Made by a program: the position numbers and the translations under genes
From: Neobacillus sp. CF12
Lineage (GTDB): Bacteria > Bacillota > Bacilli > Bacillales > Cytobacillaceae
Length of the DNA stretch: 64,000 bases
Assembly (NCBI RefSeq): GCF_030348765.1
Contig: NZ_JAUCEU010000007.1
Location: forward strand, 3,903,501 to 3,967,500
Direction: 5' to 3'
Notes under the pieces: model-generated
Database searches by the model: none
Seen by the model: the letters and a program-made list of their open reading frames with translations, nothing else
What the model was told of the DNA's origin: nothing
Part shown: piece after piece, positions 1 through 9,620 of the stretch
Position numbering within the stretch: the first letter of the stretch is position 1
Layout of the letters: every line of letters starts with the position of its first letter

Positions 1-606
1 ATTTTGTTAGGTTCCTATATCAAGGCTGGGATAACCTATTATGTTGCTTCCATTGTCTATTTCTTTATAGCCTTTACGATTTATGCCTTTATGGCGGGCA
101 AGGGCAAAGGAATCAGAGTATTTTGGAGTAATATGTTAGCACCATCGATTACGGCGCTGGCTACGTGTTCAAGTGCTGCTTCCATACCAGTAAATCTAGA
201 GGCTTCAAAGCGAATGGGAATTAAGGAAGATATTCGTGATACAACGATTCCATTAGGAGCAGCGTTACATAAAGACGGTTCTGTTCTCGGCGGCGTGTTA
301 AAAATTGTATTTCTGTTTGGAATTTTTGATATGAATAACACGGGAATTGGCACGTTTTTCTTAATTATTAGTGTTTCTCTTTTAGTTGGTGCAGTAATGG
401 GAGCGATTCCTAGCGGCGGTATGATTGGGGAAATGTTGATCCTAAGTTTATTTGGGTTCCCGCCTGAGGCTTTACCTATCATTGCGGCTATCTCTACGTT
501 AATCGACCCGCCTGCAACCATGCTGAATGCCAGCGGCGATAATGTTGCGGGGATGATGGTCTCAAGAATGGTCGAAGGAAAGAATTGGCTTAAGAAAATT
601 GCATAA
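1..606 (+). CDS. Dicarboxylate/amino acid:cation symporter, C-terminal part
   Basis: The frame is open at base 1, so this is the last 201 residues of a longer protein (the family is usually 400-460 residues). It is hydrophobic with several membrane segments. The end carries the SDF/DAACS-type signature, with serine-rich ATCSSAASIP near residue 54 and the cation/substrate segment LNASGDNVAG about 25 residues from the end. Family members import glutamate, aspartate or C4-dicarboxylates with Na+ or H+. The substrate cannot be told from this part. A strong hairpin follows the stop, shared with gdhA converging from the other side. Confidence 0.85.
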   Translation: MLLGSYIKAGITYYVASIVYFFIAFTIYAFMAGKGKGIRVFWSNMLAPSITALATCSSAASIPVNLEASKRMGIKEDIRDTTIPLGAALHKDGSVLGGVLKIVFLFGIFDMNNTGIGTFFLIISVSLLVGAVMGAIPSGGMIGEMLILSLFGFPPEALPIIAAISTLIDPPATMLNASGDNVAGMMVSRMVEGKNWLKKIA

Positions 607-607
607 A

Positions 608-641
608 ATAAGGGTGCTCCATCTCGGAGCACCCTTATATT

Positions 642-643
<2 letters not shown>
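608..643. terminator. Bidirectional terminator between symporter and gdhA
   Basis: A perfect 13-bp stem (608-620 with 626-638) and a 5-nt loop, with A/T-rich flanks on both sides, lies between two convergent genes. Confidence 0.85.
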
Positions 644-2054
<1,411 letters not shown>

Positions 2055-2130
2055 TTATAATTATTAGAATATTAATATGAAATATTTTATAATTAAATAA
2101 TAATCTAAACAATACTAAAAATAGATAAGA

Positions 2131-2151
2131 TTCATCTCAATATGAGATGAA
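2131..2151. promoter_or_regulatory. GltC/LysR-type operator palindrome
   Basis: A perfect 9-bp inverted repeat, TTCATCTCA-ATA-TGAGATGAA, sits 14 bp before the TTG start of the gltC-like gene and 98 bp upstream of gdhA. Its ATCTCA...TGAGAT core resembles the dyad boxes bound by B. subtilis GltC (from memory of that system). It could serve autoregulation and control of gdhA. Confidence 0.7.
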
Positions 2152-2165
2152 TGGAGGCGAACCCT

Positions 2166-3060
2166 TTGGAATTAAGACAAATTCAATACTTTATGGAAGT
2201 GGCAAAACGTGAACATGTGACCGAAGCTGCAATGGCACTGCATGTAGCACAATCAGCGGTAAGCCGCCAAGTCTTTAATCTGGAAAAAGAACTCGGTGTC
2301 AGTTTATTTATTCGCGAGGGACGAAATGTGAAATTAACCATGATTGGACAAATGTTTTTAGAACATATGGAACAAGCCATGATGGTGATTGAATAGGCGC
2401 AGCGGGAAATTGAAGAATATTTAGACCCAATGAAAGGCACAATTCGAATAGGATTTCCGAGCAGCCTGGCGTCATACACACTTCCAACCACCATTTCTGC
2501 TTTTCGCGAACATTACCCTCAGGTGAAATTTCAACTCAAGCAAGGTTCCTATAATAAGTTGATTGAAGGGGTTATTAATGGTGATTTTGATATGGCCTTG
2601 ATTGGCCCTGTTCCAAAACAGGAGATGAAAGTGTTGGGGACAACACTATTTACAGATAATATTGTGGCCCTATTGCCCACAACGCATCCATTAGCTAATC
2701 AATCATCAATAAAGTTAGGTCAACTGCGTGATGATTCCTTCGTCTTGTGGCCCAAAGGATTTATTTTAAGGGATATCATCGTAGATGCATGTGGACAACT
2801 TGGTTTCCAGCCGAAAGTGTCCTTCGAGGGGGAAGATATTGATTCGATAAAAGGATTGGTTTCAGCAGGCCTTGGAATCACCTTAATTCCTGAAATTACT
2901 TTGGTGGACGGGTTTCCTCGGTCAACCGTTAAAATACCGATTATTGAGCCTGCAGTTACCCGTACGGTCGGAGTTATTATCTCGAGGGAACGCAAGATGC
3001 TCCCTACGGTACGACTTGTTAAAAGATTTCTATTTCAGATTGGATCGATACCAGATGTAA
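2166..3060 (+). pseudogene. gltC: gltC-like LysR regulator, interrupted by a nonsense codon
   Basis: The reading frame starts at TTG 2166 (GGAGG at 2153-2157, 8-nt spacing) with ELRQIQYFMEVAKREH, very close to B. subtilis GltC. An in-frame TAG at 2394-2396 stops it after 76 codons. The same frame then continues with AQREIEEYLDP and the complete effector-binding domain (GQLGFQPKVSFEGEDIDSIKG and so on). In GltC a tyrosine stands at the TAG position, so a TAT/TAC to TAG change is the simplest explanation. The frame also runs past the expected end, through a terminator, to 3233. A TAA at 3058 lies one frame away, hinting at a second, small lesion. A TGA at this position would not be relevant here, since the codon is TAG. 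Confidence 0.85.
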
Positions 3061-3092
3061 AAAGCCCAACTATTTTCAGTTGGGCTTTATAC
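3057..3092. terminator. Terminator of pepT (and of the gltC-like gene)
   Basis: An 11-bp stem (3061-3071 with 3078-3088) is flanked by an A-run on the plus strand that reads as a U-tract after pepT, and by T-rich sequence on the other side. It lies between convergent genes. Confidence 0.8.
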
Positions 3093-4318
3093 TATGCTTT
3101 TTGTTCGAAAAGTTTCACAATTTCAATGACGGTGTTTGTTGCTTTGATCATATTATCGACAGATATAAACTCATACTTCCCATGGAAGTTTTCCCCGCCA
3201 GTAAAAATATTTGGGGTTGGAAGTCCCATATAAGAAAGCTGTGAGCCATCTGTACCGCCGCGGATTGGTTTGATCAGGGGTTTAATGCCTAGACTTTCCA
3301 TTGCCTGTTGAGCAATGTCTACAATCTCCATCACCGGTTTGATTTTTTCACCCATATTGTAATATTGGTCCTTCAATTCTAAAAGGACGGTACCCTTCCC
3401 GTATCGCTCATTTAGCAGATCAACAATAGAGGTAATTCTATTTTTTCGAGCTGCGAAGATTTCTTTGTCATGATCCCGGATAATGTAGTTGAGTTTTGTT
3501 TGCTCAACGTCACCATGGAAGGAAATCAGATGATAGAATCCTTCATATCCTTCTGTATGTTCAGGTGCCTCTAATGGCGGCAGTTGGCTATGTAATTCCA
3601 TGGCAATTTTCATTGAATTCACCATTTTATCTTTGGCGGAACCTGGATGAATATTGGTTCCGTTGATCGTGATTTTAGCAGCTGCGGCATTAAAACTTTC
3701 ATATTCTAACTCTCCGAGCGGGCCGCCATCCACGGTATAAGCATATTTAGCGTTAAAAGCGGCTACATCGAACTTATGTGGACCTCTGCCAATTTCCTCA
3801 TCCGGTGTGAACGCAACGCGGACCTTACCATGTTTGATTTCTGGATGTTGAATCAGGTAGGACATTGCGGTCATAATTTCTGCGATTCCAGCTTTGTTAT
3901 CGGCACCTAAAAGTGTCGTGCCATCTGTTGTGATCAGTGTGTGCCCTTTGTAGCTAGGAAGGCTTGGGAAATCCTTCGTTGACATCGTGACATTTGGGTT
4001 AAGAGTGATATCTTTCCCATCATAGTTTTCAATGATTTGTGGATTCACGTTTTTGCCCGTGAAATCAGTCGCTGTATCGACGTGTGCTAAGAAGCCAATG
4101 GTTGGCACATCTTTATCCGTATTGGACGGCAGGGTTGCCATCACATACCCATTTTCGTCGATGGTTACGTCTTGCATTCCAATTGACGTTAACTCTTCAA
4201 CAAGCATATTGGCTAACGTGAGTTGACCTGGAGTAGAAGGACAACTTTCATTGCTCTCATCCGACTGCGTATCCACCTTTACATAGGAAGTAAACCTTTC
4301 AATCATCTCATTCTTCAC
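3092..4318 (-). CDS. pepT: Peptidase T (tripeptide aminopeptidase)
   Basis: The 408-residue M20 metallopeptidase removes N-terminal residues from tripeptides in the cytosol. Metal and catalytic motifs are visible: [39 protein letters not shown] and PIRGGTDGS. The start chosen is GTG at 4318 (protein [20 protein letters not shown]), because GGGGAG lies 9 nt upstream of it. An ATG seven codons earlier would place the ribosome site inside the gene. The sequence aligns end to end with B. subtilis PepT. Confidence 0.95.
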   Translation of the reverse strand: MKNEMIERFTSYVKVDTQSDESNESCPSTPGQLTLANMLVEELTSIGMQDVTIDENGYVMATLPSNTDKDVPTIGFLAHVDTATDFTGKNVNPQIIENYDGKDITLNPNVTMSTKDFPSLPSYKGHTLITTDGTTLLGADNKAGIAEIMTAMSYLIQHPEIKHGKVRVAFTPDEEIGRGPHKFDVAAFNAKYAYTVDGGPLGELEYESFNAAAAKITINGTNIHPGSAKDKMVNSMKIAMELHSQLPPLEAPEHTEGYEGFYHLISFHGDVEQTKLNYIIRDHDKEIFAARKNRITSIVDLLNERYGKGTVLLELKDQYYNMGEKIKPVMEIVDIAQQAMESLGIKPLIKPIRGGTDGSQLSYMGLPTPNIFTGGENFHGKYEFISVDNMIKATNTVIEIVKLFEQKA

Positions 4319-4836
4319 TGTGCAGCACTCCCCTTTCAATAGTTACAAGATAATAATAGCATGTTAGGTGGGGTGTGCGGAAATTGGATGGTTGGTGTTG
4401 ATGGAATGGGTATTTTGTTGGGGTGGATACTTGCGACTATGGCGACGAGAGGTATACTCTCGGATAGCAGAAAATACTCTCGGATAAGGGATGTTTACTC
4501 TCGGATGGCGGAAAATACTCTCGGATAGGAGATGTTTACTCTCGGATGGCGGAAAGTACTCTCGGATAAGGGATGTTTACTCTCGGATGGAGGAAAATAC
4601 TCTCGGATAAGGGATGTTTACTCTCGGATGGCGGTAAATACTCTCGGATAAGAGATGTTTACTCTCGGATGGCGGAAAATACTCTCGGATAAGGGATGTT
4701 TACTCTCGGATGGCGGAAAATACTCTCGGATAAGGGATGTTTACTCTCGGATGGCGGAAAATACTCTCGGATAAGGGATGTTTACTCTCGGATGGCAGAA
4801 AATACTCTCGGATGGCAGAAAATACTCTCAAATGGA
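4319..4836. other. Gene-free region mostly filled by a tandem repeat
   Basis: There is no convincing gene between pepT and the NERD gene. Bases 4455-4833 are a tandem array (separate entry). The remaining 136 bases beside pepT are unremarkable and may hold the pepT promoter. The open frame at 4696-4920 is made of repeat and antisense sequence. Confidence 0.8.
4455..4833. repeat. Tandem array of TACTCTCGGAT units, 20/21-bp period
   Basis: I count 18 copies of the core TACTCTCGGAT plus one decayed copy (ending CTCAAAT). Starts alternate 20 and 21 bp apart (4455, 4475, 4496, 4516, 4537, 4557, 4578 and on), because two linkers alternate: one like AAGGGATGTT, the other like GGCGGAAAA. This gives a 41-bp higher-order unit. 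The array ends 4 bp from the stop of the NERD gene. There are no unique spacers, so it is not CRISPR. The same core forms a second array at 50365-50561. Confidence 0.95.
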
Positions 4837-5793
4837 TTATTTAAATGGGTCTTCATGGAAATTTATGTAGTAGATTCTGTTGCGAAATGTACCTTTGTAT
4901 TTCAGTTGCATACTGCTTAAAATTCTTGTGGCAGTATGTATATCAACCCCCAAAAACTCCCGACACTCCCGATTAGTAATAGTCCTTTTCACCACCAAAA
5001 ACCACTCCGCCAAACTCCCACGATGAGCCAAGTGGTCGTTCACTTTACAAATTGGACAGTGCCAGGTCCTTGGTAATTTATCCATCCTAATCTTACCGCA
5101 TGTTCCACACCTTACCCCTGGTTGGATATGGTTTAACCCAATTTGATAAGATTCACAAATCGGCTTTGGAATGAAGGTTCGATGACTTTTAAGTAGATCA
5201 CTAGAAAGCCTGTTAAAAGTGGAAGTATCCAGTTTCGTTCCTTGCTGTGAAAGGTCTTTAATAAACGGTGGAATCAAGTTTGGGAAAAGCAGCTTAGTAT
5301 TGGCTGGGGGAATCTCCACATGTTGCTTCGGATAAGCTAACACAATGGCTCCATAAAGAGGTAAATCGATATTTCGCTGTGATAACCAGGCTGTCAAAAG
5401 CTCAATATTTCGTTCTAATTGAACCACTGGACTTTCATAATAATTTATTTGCCCATCATCCTTTTTTTGAACGAGTTGAGGGGGATTTTCTCTGAATTCT
5501 AAGCTGCCGCTCATATTTTTTGTTTCCAAAATAACACCAAAATGGGGTGTTTTAATAAGATGGTCCATTTGAAAGTTGGTATCTGAAGAAAGGGATAAAT
5601 CGTGGAAAATGTTGTTTTTGAATGGAAATCGGTACTTTTGAAGGGCTTCAGTTACCCTCTGTTCGCCTCCAATCCCTGCTTCAATGGCAGACTGCTTTGC
5701 CTGTAAAACGGGAACAATAGGGTGATTGGCTGCTAGCCTGCTCTGTGCGTAAATCAAACCTTTTAACGTAAGTGAATCAGAACGTTCTTTCAT
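4837..5793 (-). CDS. NERD-domain protein with C-terminal zinc ribbon
   Basis: The 318-residue protein has a nuclease-related domain at about residues 30-150: GGEQRVTEAL, then DHLIKTPHFGVILETKNMSG, where the D...E-x-K arrangement is the usual putative nuclease core. Near residue 230 CGTCGK followed by CPIC forms a likely zinc ribbon, and a C-terminal segment looks like a small helical DNA-binding region. GGAGG lies before the ATG. NERD proteins are predicted DNA-processing enzymes whose exact role is unknown. The 3' end abuts the tandem array. Confidence 0.8.
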   Translation of the reverse strand: MKERSDSLTLKGLIYAQSRLAANHPIVPVLQAKQSAIEAGIGGEQRVTEALQKYRFPFKNNIFHDLSLSSDTNFQMDHLIKTPHFGVILETKNMSGSLEFRENPPQLVQKKDDGQINYYESPVVQLERNIELLTAWLSQRNIDLPLYGAIVLAYPKQHVEIPPANTKLLFPNLIPPFIKDLSQQGTKLDTSTFNRLSSDLLKSHRTFIPKPICESYQIGLNHIQPGVRCGTCGKIRMDKLPRTWHCPICKVNDHLAHRGSLAEWFLVVKRTITNRECREFLGVDIHTATRILSSMQLKYKGTFRNRIYYINFHEDPFK

Positions 5794-5880
5794 TTTTCAC
5801 CTCCAAATGTATCCTAGCACATCCCCACTCTTAAGTGTAGAAACTTCATAATTTTGTAAAAAATTAAGCCTGACCGCCTA

Positions 5881-5930
5881 TTGACCAAGGGAGTCAACAG
5901 GGGTAAACTAATATTGACTGATGTGGTCAA
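5881..5930. promoter_or_regulatory. Two TetR-type operators with probable tetR promoter
   Basis: Two 17-bp dyads share the TTGAC...GTCAA design: TTGACCAAGGGAGTCAA (5881-5897) and TTGACTGATGTGGTCAA (5914-5930), with centres 33 bp apart. The first also gives a -35 hexamer (TTGACC) with TAAACT 17 bp downstream. Binding by the adjacent TetR-family protein would block this promoter, a standard autoregulatory layout. Binding itself is inference. Confidence 0.7.
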
Positions 5931-5982
5931 CAATATGAAATAAACAACATGAAATCAACAAAATAGAAAGAAGGCTGCTAGT

Positions 5983-6606
5983 ATGTTTTCAAAATTTATG
6001 AGCCTGGATTCCGAAAAGCAGAATCGAATTATTAATGCTGCAATAAAAGAATTTGCCCAGAAAGGATATGATAGCGCCTCAACGAATGAAATCGTCAAGG
6101 AAGCGGGTATCTCTAAAGGGTTGCTATTTCACTATTTTCAAAGCAAGAAACAGCTGTTTTTCTTTCTGTTTGACTATTGCTACAACCTCGTTGCTGATGA
6201 ATTTTATAAAAAGGTCGATTTAACAGAAAGAGACTTTTTTAAAAGAATCCGTCAATCTGTCCACATCAAAATGGACTTGCAGACAAAATATCCAGAAATC
6301 TTAACGTTTATCCAAGAGGCATTTATGCAGGATTCACCCGAAATAAAAGACGAGTTTGATAAAAAGAAACAGGAACTAAACGCTGTGAATATTAGAATTA
6401 TTTATGATGGAATTGATCTTTCAAAATTTAGGGAAGACGTAGATGTTCAAAAAATATTAAAGGTCATCACATGGACCTTTGAAAAAATGAGTGATGAGGA
6501 GCTCCTCAAAGCGAAAATGGTCCCTGGTCACAAGATTGATTATGAAAAAGTCTTTCTAGAAGCGGAAGAGTATTTTGAGATATTCATTAAATGCTTTTAT
6601 AAATAA
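5983..6606 (+). CDS. TetR/AcrR-family transcriptional regulator
   Basis: The 207-residue protein has an N-terminal helix-turn-helix at residues 10-55 (RIINAAIKEFAQKGYDSASTNEIVKEAGISKGLLFHYFQSK), typical of TetR repressors. The C-terminal half is a helical ligand-binding domain with no informative motif. It ends 13 bp before the ABC transporter ATPase, so it probably heads a four-gene operon and represses it from the paired dyads upstream. The ligand is unknown. Confidence 0.9.
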   Translation: MFSKFMSLDSEKQNRIINAAIKEFAQKGYDSASTNEIVKEAGISKGLLFHYFQSKKQLFFFLFDYCYNLVADEFYKKVDLTERDFFKRIRQSVHIKMDLQTKYPEILTFIQEAFMQDSPEIKDEFDKKKQELNAVNIRIIYDGIDLSKFREDVDVQKILKVITWTFEKMSDEELLKAKMVPGHKIDYEKVFLEAEEYFEIFIKCFYK

Positions 6607-6619
6607 GGGGGCTGTGACG

Positions 6620-7504
6620 ATGAATGTGATTGAGATTAAGAATCTAACAAAGACTTACGGCAAAGCAAGAGGAATTAGTGACATCAGCTTTAACGTTGAG
6701 GAAGGCGAGATTTTTGGCTTTATCGGTCCAAATGGTGCTGGGAAATCGACCACCATTCGGACACTCCTTTCACTCATTTACCCTACCAGCGGCAGTGCAA
6801 CTATATTTGGGAAAGATACCGTCCAATATGCTCCTGAAATCAAAAAGGAAATTGGCTATTTGCCGTCTGAAGTATTTTATTACGACAATATGAAGGTGAA
6901 AGACCTATTAAACTATTCAGCTAGTTTTTATAAAAAGGACTGCAGTAAGAGAATAAAAGAATTGGCTGAGATAATGGATTTAGATCTCAATAAAAAAATT
7001 GATGACCTTTCACTAGGAAATAAAAAGAAGGTCGGGATTGTTCAAGGCCTGCTTCATGAGCCAAAACTAATTATTCTTGATGAACCGACGAGTGGTTTAG
7101 ACCCTCTTATGCAGCAGAAATTCTTTGAATTGCTTGAGGAAGAGAACCGAAAAGGCGCGACGATTTTATTTTCCTCTCATATTTTAACAGAGGTACAACG
7201 CCTATGTAATCGGGTCGCGATTATTAAAGAGGGCAAGATTGTTACGGTTGAAAAGATTAGTACATTAAAAGAAAATACGTATAAAAAGTTCAAAGTCGAA
7301 ACAAAAGAAAGCCTTGATGCCAATTACTTCAACTCAATGGGAGTAAATAAATTAGAGGTAAAAGGAAACTTTACAAGCTTTCTTTTTAAAGGAAATATTA
7401 ATGACGTCATGCGGAAAATTGCTGACATAGAAATCACGAATCTATGGATTGAAGAGCCAGACCTTGAGGAGATTTTTATGCACTATTACGAAAAGGAGGC
7501 CTAA
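6620..7504 (+). CDS. ABC-2 type transporter ATP-binding protein
   Basis: The 294-residue ATPase has Walker A GPNGAGKST, a divergent signature LSLGNKKKV, Walker B LIILDEPTSG and the H-loop SSHIL. The C-terminal 80 residues are the extension common in bacteriocin/antibiotic-type ABC-2 exporters. ATG 6620 is chosen because AAGGGG lies just upstream; the longer frame from 6575 overlaps tetR. It should power the two permeases that follow. Confidence 0.9.
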   Translation: MNVIEIKNLTKTYGKARGISDISFNVEEGEIFGFIGPNGAGKSTTIRTLLSLIYPTSGSATIFGKDTVQYAPEIKKEIGYLPSEVFYYDNMKVKDLLNYSASFYKKDCSKRIKELAEIMDLDLNKKIDDLSLGNKKKVGIVQGLLHEPKLIILDEPTSGLDPLMQQKFFELLEEENRKGATILFSSHILTEVQRLCNRVAIIKEGKIVTVEKISTLKENTYKKFKVETKESLDANYFNSMGVNKLEVKGNFTSFLFKGNINDVMRKIADIEITNLWIEEPDLEEIFMHYYEKEA

Positions 7505-7507
7505 AAG

Positions 7508-8296
7508 ATGAATATACTGTTGCATGAATTGAGGGCATATCGGAAGTCCACCATTATTTGGACGGTATCGTTAATAGCCATAGTAGCACTGTTTATGTCA
7601 TTTTACCCTTCTTTTACCAAGGATACAGAGGAGTTCAGTAAGCTGCTTGAGGGTTATCCCGCTGCACTAAGAGAAGCATTCGGGATTAATCTGGATAACT
7701 TCTTTTCAATCCTCGGATTCTATTGCTATGGTCTTTCGTTTGTTACTCTTTGCGGAGCGGTCCAGGCGATGAATCTTGGAACGAGCATTGTCAGCAAAGA
7801 GGTCAGGGAAAAAACAGCTGACTTCCTCCTGACAAAACCAGTTACACGTACGGAAGTATTGACGAATAAATTATTGGCTGCGCTGATTTCAATCCTATTA
7901 ACGAATATTTTTTATTTAACGGCTGCAACTCTATTAGCATACCAAGTAGCAACAGAAGAATTTAATGTTCGTATCTTCATCCTCCTTTCATTAACTTTAC
8001 TATTTGTCCAACTAATTTTTCTAGCATTAGGAATCATTATTTCTGTCATGGCTCAAAAGATAAAATCAGTGTTAACTTTGTCGTTGGCAACCGTTTTTGC
8101 CTTCTATTTCTTAGGGATGTTTAGTGCTGATGAAGCGAAACGGTATCTTTCACCGTTTAAATATTTTGACACGGCTTATATCATAGAACAATCCAGTTAT
8201 GAGACTTCATTTTTGATTGCCGGAGCAATCGTCATTATTACAGCCATTGGAGCAAGCTACTATATCTATCCTAAAAAGGATATACACTCAGTTTAA
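7508..8296 (+). CDS. ABC-2 type transporter permease 1
   Basis: The 262-residue membrane protein starts 4 bp after the ATPase stop, with AAAGGAGG inside the ATPase end. It has about six hydrophobic segments. A cytoplasmic stretch VSKEVREKTADFLLTKPVTR is characteristic of ABC-2 permeases that export drugs or peptides. It is a paralogue of the next gene, so the two probably form a heterodimeric channel. The substrate is unknown. Confidence 0.85.
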   Translation: MNILLHELRAYRKSTIIWTVSLIAIVALFMSFYPSFTKDTEEFSKLLEGYPAALREAFGINLDNFFSILGFYCYGLSFVTLCGAVQAMNLGTSIVSKEVREKTADFLLTKPVTRTEVLTNKLLAALISILLTNIFYLTAATLLAYQVATEEFNVRIFILLSLTLLFVQLIFLALGIIISVMAQKIKSVLTLSLATVFAFYFLGMFSADEAKRYLSPFKYFDTAYIIEQSSYETSFLIAGAIVIITAIGASYYIYPKKDIHSV

Positions 8297-8323
8297 ACAT
8301 GTCCAAGGAGGGGTGATGATAGA

Positions 8324-9121
8324 ATGAATATATTTTTAAAAGAAATGAAGTCACATAGAAAATCGCTTATTTTTTGGAGTATTGGCGTTATTCTTATGGT
8401 TGCCTCGGGGATGGTTAAATATGAGAGTCTATCTTCTTCGGGTCAGTCAATGAATGAAATGCTCTCGGGAATGCCAAAATCAATGTTGGCTGTTTTAGGA
8501 ATAGGTGAATTTGATATATCAACCGCAACCGGGTATTACGGTTTACTTTTTATCTATTTGTTATTAATGGCAACCATTCATGCAGCGATGCTGGGGGCAA
8601 CGATTATTGCAAAAGAAGAGCGGGACAAAACCTCTGAGTTTTTATTCGTTAAGCCCGTATCAAGAAATCAAATTATTACCGCAAAATTGCTAGCTGCACT
8701 CTTAAATATTTTTATCCTAAATCTGGTTACCTTCGTCTCGTCCCTTGTTTTAGTCGGTAAATACAGCGATGGTGAGGTCGCAACGGGTGATATTGCAATT
8801 ACGATGGCTGGTATGTTTATTTTGCAACTTCTATTTATGGTGATTGGCAGTTCCCTTGCTGCGGTTAAAAGAAAATCCAAAACAGCGGCTTCCTTAGCTG
8901 CTGGAGTTCTCTTAATTACGTATATTATTTCGGTTGCCGTTGACTTGAATGAAAATATAGTTTGGTTAAAATACCTCACCCCTTTTAAATATTTCGAAGC
9001 AAAAAATGTAATGTTTGGCGGCGGATTAGACATCGTCTATGTTCTATTGTCTATTACCATCATTGGAGTTCTAGGTGTTATAACCTATATCTCTTATCAA
9101 AAACGCGACTTGAATGTGTAA
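8324..9121 (+). CDS. ABC-2 type transporter permease 2
   Basis: The 265-residue protein has the same layout as its upstream neighbour: MNIFLKEMKSHRKS start, KEERDKTSEFLFVKPVSR loop, six membrane segments and a charged end. It is preceded by AAGGAGGGGTGATGATAG. With the TetR repressor and the ATPase it makes a self-contained export operon. Antibiotic or toxic-peptide efflux is the usual role, but this is family-level inference. Confidence 0.85.
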   Translation: MNIFLKEMKSHRKSLIFWSIGVILMVASGMVKYESLSSSGQSMNEMLSGMPKSMLAVLGIGEFDISTATGYYGLLFIYLLLMATIHAAMLGATIIAKEERDKTSEFLFVKPVSRNQIITAKLLAALLNIFILNLVTFVSSLVLVGKYSDGEVATGDIAITMAGMFILQLLFMVIGSSLAAVKRKSKTAASLAAGVLLITYIISVAVDLNENIVWLKYLTPFKYFEAKNVMFGGGLDIVYVLLSITIIGVLGVITYISYQKRDLNV

Positions 9122-9179
9122 ATAAGGTGGTAATAGTGTTAAAATAGTAAAGTTGAATTGGAAAAAGGAGGATACTACG

Positions 9180-9527
9180 ATGCAACAAAATGAAAACACT
9201 ACATTACCGCCAAAAACATGCTCGATCGATCGATTAATTACGATGGAATCGGATATTAAAATGGTGCTTGCTGGGGAAAAAACAGCTACCCGCAGGAATG
9301 GCAGATATGCTGATCCAGGTGAAATCATGACTCTCGAAGGGAAGCAATTTGTAATCGAGCGCGTGTATTCGCAAAGTTTAGGTGAATTAACGGATGAGGA
9401 TGCTCGCCGCGAGGGCTACCCTACGGTTGAAGAGTATAAGCAATCGATTCTTGCCTATCACCCAGGTATGCCTTGGCTTCCACAAATGCGCGTTTGGGTT
9501 CATGAGTTTAGCCCAGTACAAGAATAA
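9180..9527 (+). CDS. ASCH-domain protein
   Basis: The 115-residue protein has the ASCH fold signature: LITMESDIKMVLAGEKTATRR near the start, a small beta barrel and a closing MRVWVHEFSPV. ASCH domains are RNA-binding-like (related to PUA), and some act as amidohydrolases on modified nucleosides such as N4-acetylcytidine. The role here is unassigned. ATG 9180 follows AAAGGAGG with 8-nt spacing, preferred over the frame start at 9153. It may be transcribed with the exporter or alone. A terminator follows. Confidence 0.75.
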   Translation: MQQNENTTLPPKTCSIDRLITMESDIKMVLAGEKTATRRNGRYADPGEIMTLEGKQFVIERVYSQSLGELTDEDARREGYPTVEEYKQSILAYHPGMPWLPQMRVWVHEFSPVQE

Positions 9528-9532
9528 AGTAA

Positions 9533-9569
9533 GGTATGAGTTCTTTTCCTAGGACTCATACTTTTTTTT
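9533..9569 (+). terminator. Rho-independent terminator after the ASCH gene
   Basis: A stem of about 9 bp (9534-9542 with 9553-9561) is followed by eight T residues. Confidence 0.85.
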
Positions 9570-9620
9570 GCTATAATAGCTTTAACATAATTATGAAAAG
9601 ATTTCCTGAGGTGAGATTTC

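Noticed and set aside
3061-3233. C-terminal extension of the gltC-like frame
   Set aside because: It runs through a terminator and the antisense of pepT. It is not protein-like and reflects a lost stop.
4455-4833. CRISPR array
   Set aside because: The core is 11 bp and the linkers are two alternating repeated sequences. There are no unique spacers and no cas genes.
4696-4920. 74-residue open frame
   Set aside because: It is made of the tandem repeat and antisense of the NERD gene, with no ribosome site.
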